Assembly (NCBI RefSeq): GCF_013373365.1
Contig: NZ_CP035925.1
Location: forward strand, 2,728,001-2,792,000
Length of the DNA stretch: 64,000 bases
Source of the DNA: Lentibacillus sp. CBA3610
GTDB taxonomy: Bacteria > Bacillota > Bacilli > Bacillales > Amphibacillaceae
Direction of reading: 5' to 3'
Part shown: positions 60,031 to 64,000 of the stretch, in pieces
Numbering within the stretch: position 1 is the first letter of the stretch
How the letters are laid out: every line of letters starts with the position of its first letter
Position numbers and translations under genes: made by a program
Notes under the pieces: generated by a model
What the model was told of the DNA's origin: nothing
What the model saw: the letters and a program-made list of their open reading frames with translations, nothing else
Databases searched by the model: none

Positions 60031-60276
60031 TTATTTCATATTATATTTTCTCTTGAATCGGTCGACACGTCCACCGACTTTGTCAGCTTTTTGTTTTCCG
60101 GTATAGAATGGGTGTGAAGCTGAGCTGATTTCAACACGAATTAGCGGGTACGTGTTGCCATCTTCCCATTCAATTGTTTCTTCGGAAGATTGTGTTGAAC
60201 CGCTCAAGAATTTATAATCTGAGCTTGTGTCCAGGAAAACAACTTTTCTGTATTCCGGATGAATTTCATTTTTCAT
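60031..60276 (-). CDS. rpmE2: Ribosomal protein bL31, zinc-independent type B
   Basis: 81 residues; the ATG at 60276 follows AAGGAG. It bridges the ribosomal subunits. It lacks the CxxC zinc ligands of type A L31 and has the type B features [40 protein letters not shown] and FKRKY. In B. subtilis the gene at this place (between rho and tdk) is the zinc-binding type A rpmE, and the type B form (ytiA) is elsewhere under Zur. A SigA-type promoter is visible upstream; I see no Zur box. Confidence 0.95.
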   Translation of the reverse strand: MKNEIHPEYRKVVFLDTSSDYKFLSGSTQSSEETIEWEDGNTYPLIRVEISSASHPFYTGKQKADKVGGRVDRFKRKYNMK

Positions 60277-60365
60277 ATCCTTCCACTCCTTCTTGCCCTG
60301 AATCCTTATGCATTCAGAGTTATTATAAGAGCCGTTACAGGTCTCATGTCCTTATCTACAGAAAG

Positions 60366-60394
60366 ATTATAACAGCGCAACGTTATGATTGCAA
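60366..60394 (-). promoter_or_regulatory. SigA-type promoter of rpmE2
   Basis: On the minus strand TTGCAA, 17 bases, TATAAT, about 90 bases before the start codon. The rest of the 300-base gap to rho shows nothing clear. Confidence 0.6.
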
Positions 60395-60579
60395 TAGTCA
60401 ATCATTGCCTGTCATTTTCTTCATACTTCAGCCTTTTTTCATACAAAATATCATATTTCAAAGAACCGTTTAGAAGGGCTAATTCACAAATTTGTTGCTT
60501 TTCGGGTTGCTAGCAAGGCTATATACCCTAAACTATTCCAAAACAACAAAGTTTAAGAAAACAGCCTTAAGCAAACAAA

Positions 60580-61860
60580 CTACCCTTTCGTTCCCTTACG
60601 TTTCATTTCATCCTCCATTTGCTGGAAGAATTCATCGTTATTTTTCGTTGATCTGAGACGTTTCAGGAAGCGGTCGAGGAAATTATGGGAATCCTGCATT
60701 GTTTTCCGGATGGCCCAGATTTTGTCAAGATGATCTTTCGAGACAAGCAATTCCTCTTTCCGTGTACCGGATTTCAGTATATCAATAGATGGGAAAATCC
60801 GGCGTTCAGCGAGACTGCGATCCAAGTGCAGTTCCATATTGCCCGTTCCTTTAAACTCTTCATAGATAACATCGTCCATTCGGGAACCCGTGTCAATTAA
60901 AGCCGTCGCCAGGACGGTAAAACTGCCGCCTTCTTCGATATTCCGCGCTGCACCAAAAAAGCGTTTCGGGCGGTGGAATGCTGCTGGATCAATCCCGCCG
61001 GAAAGTGTCCGGCCGCTTGGCGGAATGACCAGATTGTAGGCACGGGCAAGCCGTGTGATGCTATCCATCAGGACAATGACATCACGCTTATGCTCCACCA
61101 GACGCATCGCCCGTTCCAGAACAAGTTCGGAAACTTTGATATGGCTTTCCGGAACCTCATCAAAAGTGGAGCTGACGACATCCACGTCCTCGTGAACCGA
61201 ACGCTCAATGTCGGTTACTTCTTCAGGACGCTCGTCCACTAGTAAAATAATCAATTTAGCATGCGGATGGTTCGCTGAAATACTATTGGCAATTCCCTTC
61301 AGAAGCACTGTTTTACCGGCTTTTGGCGGTGCAACAATCAGTCCGCGCTGCCCAAAGCCAACCGGTGTCATCAGGTCAATAATCCGGGTCGACAAATTTT
61401 TGGTCTCGCGTTCCAGTTGCATGAAACGGTCAGGATATAATGCCGTGAGTGCCGGAAAATGCACACGTTCTTTTGACGTTTCGGGGTCCACCCCGTTCAC
61501 TGCGTCAACATGCAGCAAGCCGTAATAACGTTCATTTTCTTTTGGCGGACGTACTTTGCCGGATACTTTATCCCCATTTCTTAAATCAAAACGGCGGATT
61601 TGTGATGCGGAAATATAAATATCTTCTGCACTTGGGGAATAATTGATTGGACGAAGAAAGCCAAATCCTTCTGAAGGTATTACTTCTAAAATCCCATCCA
61701 TGAATAAATAACCGTCTTTTTCAGCCTGTGCTTTCAGAATTGAAAAAATGAGTTCTTTTTTTGTAAGTTTTGCATAATACGATACTTTGTATTCCCGTGC
61801 CAGAGCATAAATTTCCTTTAACGTTAATGTCTCCAGATGGGAAATAGTTAAGGATGCCAT
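60580..61860 (-). CDS. rho: Transcription termination factor Rho
   Basis: 426 residues from the ATG at 61860 ([20 protein letters not shown]); earlier in-frame starts lie within a repeat copy. Hexameric RNA helicase. N-terminal helical domain, cold-shock RNA-binding domain ([20 protein letters not shown]), P-loop ([20 protein letters not shown]), Walker B-like [20 protein letters not shown] and Q/R-loops near [20 protein letters not shown]. In Bacillus Rho limits antisense transcription. Confidence 0.97.
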   Translation of the reverse strand: MASLTISHLETLTLKEIYALAREYKVSYYAKLTKKELIFSILKAQAEKDGYLFMDGILEVIPSEGFGFLRPINYSPSAEDIYISASQIRRFDLRNGDKVSGKVRPPKENERYYGLLHVDAVNGVDPETSKERVHFPALTALYPDRFMQLERETKNLSTRIIDLMTPVGFGQRGLIVAPPKAGKTVLLKGIANSISANHPHAKLIILLVDERPEEVTDIERSVHEDVDVVSSTFDEVPESHIKVSELVLERAMRLVEHKRDVIVLMDSITRLARAYNLVIPPSGRTLSGGIDPAAFHRPKRFFGAARNIEEGGSFTVLATALIDTGSRMDDVIYEEFKGTGNMELHLDRSLAERRIFPSIDILKSGTRKEELLVSKDHLDKIWAIRKTMQDSHNFLDRFLKRLRSTKNNDEFFQQMEDEMKRKGTKG

Positions 61861-61887
61861 TAAATCACCACACCTATTCATTTTTAA

Positions 61888-62055
61888 ATTGTTCAAAAAG
61901 TTTGTTGAAAATGATACAGAGGAACTTCGACCAAACATTGACATGTCCAATGGTGAACGGAGAAATCATCAACTCCGATAAAAGTCCATTGCTCACATTT
62001 GCAGAGCGGCTTCTTTTTCGGAGGTCGGCCCCTTAATCCACTTTTTAAACGTTTA
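61888..62055. mobile_element. MITE-like element, family E copy 2 (degenerate)
   Basis: It starts TTGTTCAAAAAG, continues TTGAAAATGATACAG as in copy 1 (GTGAAAATGACACATC), and ends CACTTTTTAAAC against CTTTTTGAACA. It lies directly upstream of the rho start. The following 62056-62278 has no gene. Confidence 0.5.
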
Positions 62056-62278
62056 TTGATTATCGTGAAATTTATGAATGTTTCTCTTTCTATTTATTTG
62101 AATGGTAACTATAGGAAGAGTTTGCAGGAAGCTAGAATGGAAGTTTTCCTATTTTACAACTATCATTACCGGGTTTCCCCTTTAATAAACATATCCATCA
62201 TACCTTTTTCTGGATTGATATTCAATACCATTTCACATATTTTTGCCTGCAGAATGGACGCCTGCATAATAATAGTTA

Positions 62279-62306
62279 AGGAAGCCAATCAATCATTTGG
62301 CTTCCT
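62279..62306 (-). terminator. Hairpin at the end of glpX
   Basis: AGGAAGCCAA - TCAATCAT - TTGGCTTCCT, ten perfect pairs, with only a weak T run on the minus strand. Confidence 0.55.
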
Positions 62307-62332
62307 ATCAGGTTATTTATAATTTAGTTCGA

Positions 62333-63301
62333 TTAAGATTTAATCACGAGGTTAGGTTTTTTCTTGAGACTATGATCGCCATCAATAAAACGCACTGTTC
62401 CACTTTTAGCGCGCATAACCACCGTTTGTGTTGTTGCTTTTGCCCCTTTAAATTGAACACCTTGCAGCAATTCGCCATCAGTAATGCCGGTTGCAGCAAA
62501 AATAGCATCATCACCGCCGCAGAAATCGTCCATATAATAGACTTTATCCAAGTCGGGAATACCCATTTTATGGCAGCGTTCCACTTCTTCATCATTGGAC
62601 GGGATGAGCTTTCCCTGGATTTCCCCGCCAAGACATTTTAATGCCGCTGCACTGAGAACACCCTCAGGAGCACCGCCGATTCCCATTAAAATATCAACAC
62701 CGGTATCATCGAAAGCCGTATTCATAGCAGCAGCCACATCACCATCCGTGATTAATTTAATTCGTGCCCCGGCTGCACGGATTTCTTCAATTAACGTTTC
62801 ATGCCGCGGACGATCCAGAACAATGGCCACGACATCCTCGACCGCTTTATTTTTTGCCTCAGCAACGGCTTTTAGATTGTCCAGTGTCGAAGCGTTAACA
62901 TCAACTTTACCGACTGCTTCAGGACCGACGGCAATTTTTTTCATATACATGTCAGGTGCATGCAGCATGTCACCTTCATCGGCAATCGCAATGACAGCAA
63001 GTGCGTTCCATGTACCTTGTGCAACGATATTGGTGCCTTCTACCGGATCCACAGCAACATCGACTTTCGGACCAGAACCGGTGCCAAGTTTTTCACCAAT
63101 ATACAGCATTGGTGCTTCATCCTTCTCACCTTCACCAATAACAACGGTTCCCTGCATCGGGATTGTATCAAATACATCGCGCATAGCTGATGTAGCCGCA
63201 TCGTCTGCCTCATTCTTTTTACCGCGTCCCATCCAGCGTGCAGATGATTGCGCCGCTGCTTCGGTAACGCGGACGAGTTCCATTGATAAACTTCTTTCCA
63301 T
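62333..63301 (-). CDS. glpX: Fructose-1,6-bisphosphatase class II (GlpX)
   Basis: 322 residues; the ATG at 63301 follows AAAGGAGAGG. It hydrolyses fructose-1,6-bisphosphate in gluconeogenesis. Metal and substrate motifs: [40 protein letters not shown] and [15 protein letters not shown]. In B. subtilis the fba-tal-murAB-glpX-rho order is the same. The C-terminus ([17 protein letters not shown]) is normal. Confidence 0.96.
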   Translation of the reverse strand: MERSLSMELVRVTEAAAQSSARWMGRGKKNEADDAATSAMRDVFDTIPMQGTVVIGEGEKDEAPMLYIGEKLGTGSGPKVDVAVDPVEGTNIVAQGTWNALAVIAIADEGDMLHAPDMYMKKIAVGPEAVGKVDVNASTLDNLKAVAEAKNKAVEDVVAIVLDRPRHETLIEEIRAAGARIKLITDGDVAAAMNTAFDDTGVDILMGIGGAPEGVLSAAALKCLGGEIQGKLIPSNDEEVERCHKMGIPDLDKVYYMDDFCGGDDAIFAATGITDGELLQGVQFKGAKATTQTVVMRAKSGTVRFIDGDHSLKKKPNLVIKS

Positions 63302-63391
63302 ATTTCCCTCTCCTTTTTTAAAAATATCCTCATCCCAAAAGGATTTACATATGGAGGGGCTTCTCTTTTTTAAGTTCTCCTCGTGTACTCA

Positions 63392-64000
63392 TCAGGAATC
63401 TTGAAATTGTTCGATTTCCTGCTCGTTCATTTCTTCCCGCCATACATTGGCACCAAGGTTGTTTAATTTCTCAGTTATCTTCTCATAACCCCGGTCAATA
63501 TGGTCGACGCCTGTGATTTCGGTAATGCCATTTGCCATCAGTCCGGCAACGATGAGTGATGCACCGGCACGCAAATCACTGGCTTTCACTCGTGCTCCTT
63601 CCAGCTGAACAGGTCCGCTTACAATCACTGATCCGCCTTCCACTTTTATGGCTGCATTCATGCGTCGTAATTCATCGATGTGTTTTAGGCGAGCGGAGTA
63701 AATCGTGTCCGTTATAATACCTGTATTGACTGCTTTCGTCAATAATGCTGTGAATGGCTGCTGGAGATCAGTCGGAAACCCGGGATAAACTAACGTTTTG
63801 ACATCGACACTTTTAAGCGGATGCTTCGGAGCGATGTATAACTGCTCATCGTTTTCCTCCACTGTCACACCCATTTCTTCCAGTTTGGCCAATAATGGTT
63901 CCAGGTGCTGCGATATCACATTGTCAATGATCACTTCTTTGCCCTGCGCTGCAGAAGCTATGGCATATGTACCGGCTTCAATCCGATCAGGAATAATCGT
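63392..64000 (-). CDS. murA: UDP-GlcNAc 1-carboxyvinyltransferase MurAB (MurZ), C-terminal half
   Basis: 203 codons are visible, in frame from the right edge ([20 protein letters not shown]) to the stop at 63392. The typical MurA pieces are present: [40 protein letters not shown] (with the conserved Arg) and [12 protein letters not shown]. Its place before glpX-rho identifies it as the second MurA of Firmicutes. With murAA at 35254-36615 frameshifted, this copy may be the only working one, unless those frameshifts are artefacts. The N-terminus, with the catalytic Cys, is outside the window. Confidence 0.93.
   Translation of the reverse strand, partial: TIIPDRIEAGTYAIASAAQGKEVIIDNVISQHLEPLLAKLEEMGVTVEENDEQLYIAPKHPLKSVDVKTLVYPGFPTDLQQPFTALLTKAVNTGIITDTIYSARLKHIDELRRMNAAIKVEGGSVIVSGPVQLEGARVKASDLRAGASLIVAGLMANGITEITGVDHIDRGYEKITEKLNNLGANVWREEMNEQEIEQFQDS

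Overview
The window reads as the chromosome of a halotolerant, endospore-forming, probably motile Bacillaceae (Lentibacillus/Virgibacillus-like). The evidence is the Bacillus subtilis-type gene order (murAB-glpX-rho-rpmE-tdk-prfA-prmC-spoIIR-ywlB-ywlC-mntP-ywlE-ywlG-glyA-upp-atp-ywzB-ywmB-murAA ... spoIID-spoIIQ ... spoIIID ... mbl-flhO-flhP ... fabZ), the sporulation genes, and the acidic, Glu/Asp-rich tails on exported proteins. Nearly all genes lie on the minus strand. No rRNA, tRNA or CRISPR array was seen.

Layout: 1-6 kb is accessory: a permease cut by the edge, two convergent toxin-antitoxin modules (one toxin frameshifted), tagO, a DUF2935 protein and two paralogous small membrane proteins. 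At 6-7.5 kb lies a NERD-nuclease/zinc-ribbon gene bracketed by repeat arrays. 7.5-14.6 kb holds an RND efflux operon with a TetR regulator, a ComK-family regulator, a YjfB-like protein, a lipoprotein and fabZ. 14.9-18.3 kb holds an EpuA-like protein, flhP, flhO and mbl. At 18.5-21.4 kb a second NERD gene sits between two large arrays, separating mbl from spoIIID. 22-26.5 kb has a chromosomal AimR/AimP-like peptide-signalling pair, spoIIQ and spoIID. 26.7-34.8 kb is an oligopeptide/murein-peptide uptake cluster (ykfD, ykfC, ykfA, oppA, oppD, oppC, broken oppB). 35-46 kb is the murAA-ywmB-ywzB-atpCDGAHFEBI block, in which many genes carry small frameshifts. 46.5-64 kb is the conserved vpr-upp-glyA...murAB block.

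The most unusual content is a set of short-period tandem arrays. Family A (about 21 bp period, core GCGCGAAAT/GCGCGATTT, usually with a TTTTCGGC-nnnn-GCCGAAAA hairpin beside it) and family B (about 20 bp period, core GCCCATRTTT, organised in two arrays as 61 bp trimers) each occur on both sides of their own NERD-domain/zinc-ribbon protein. They also occur as gene-free copies at intergenic sites. This layout resembles REP/RAYT systems, but with a restriction-fold NERD protein as the candidate partner; it is my lead candidate for an undescribed system.

Several other dispersed repeat families (C, D, E and F in the feature list) occupy intergenic regions. The clustering of indels in 34.5-45.7 kb, inside otherwise well-conserved core genes, could be real decay but looks at least as much like locally poor sequence, and should be checked against reads before any gene there is called dead.
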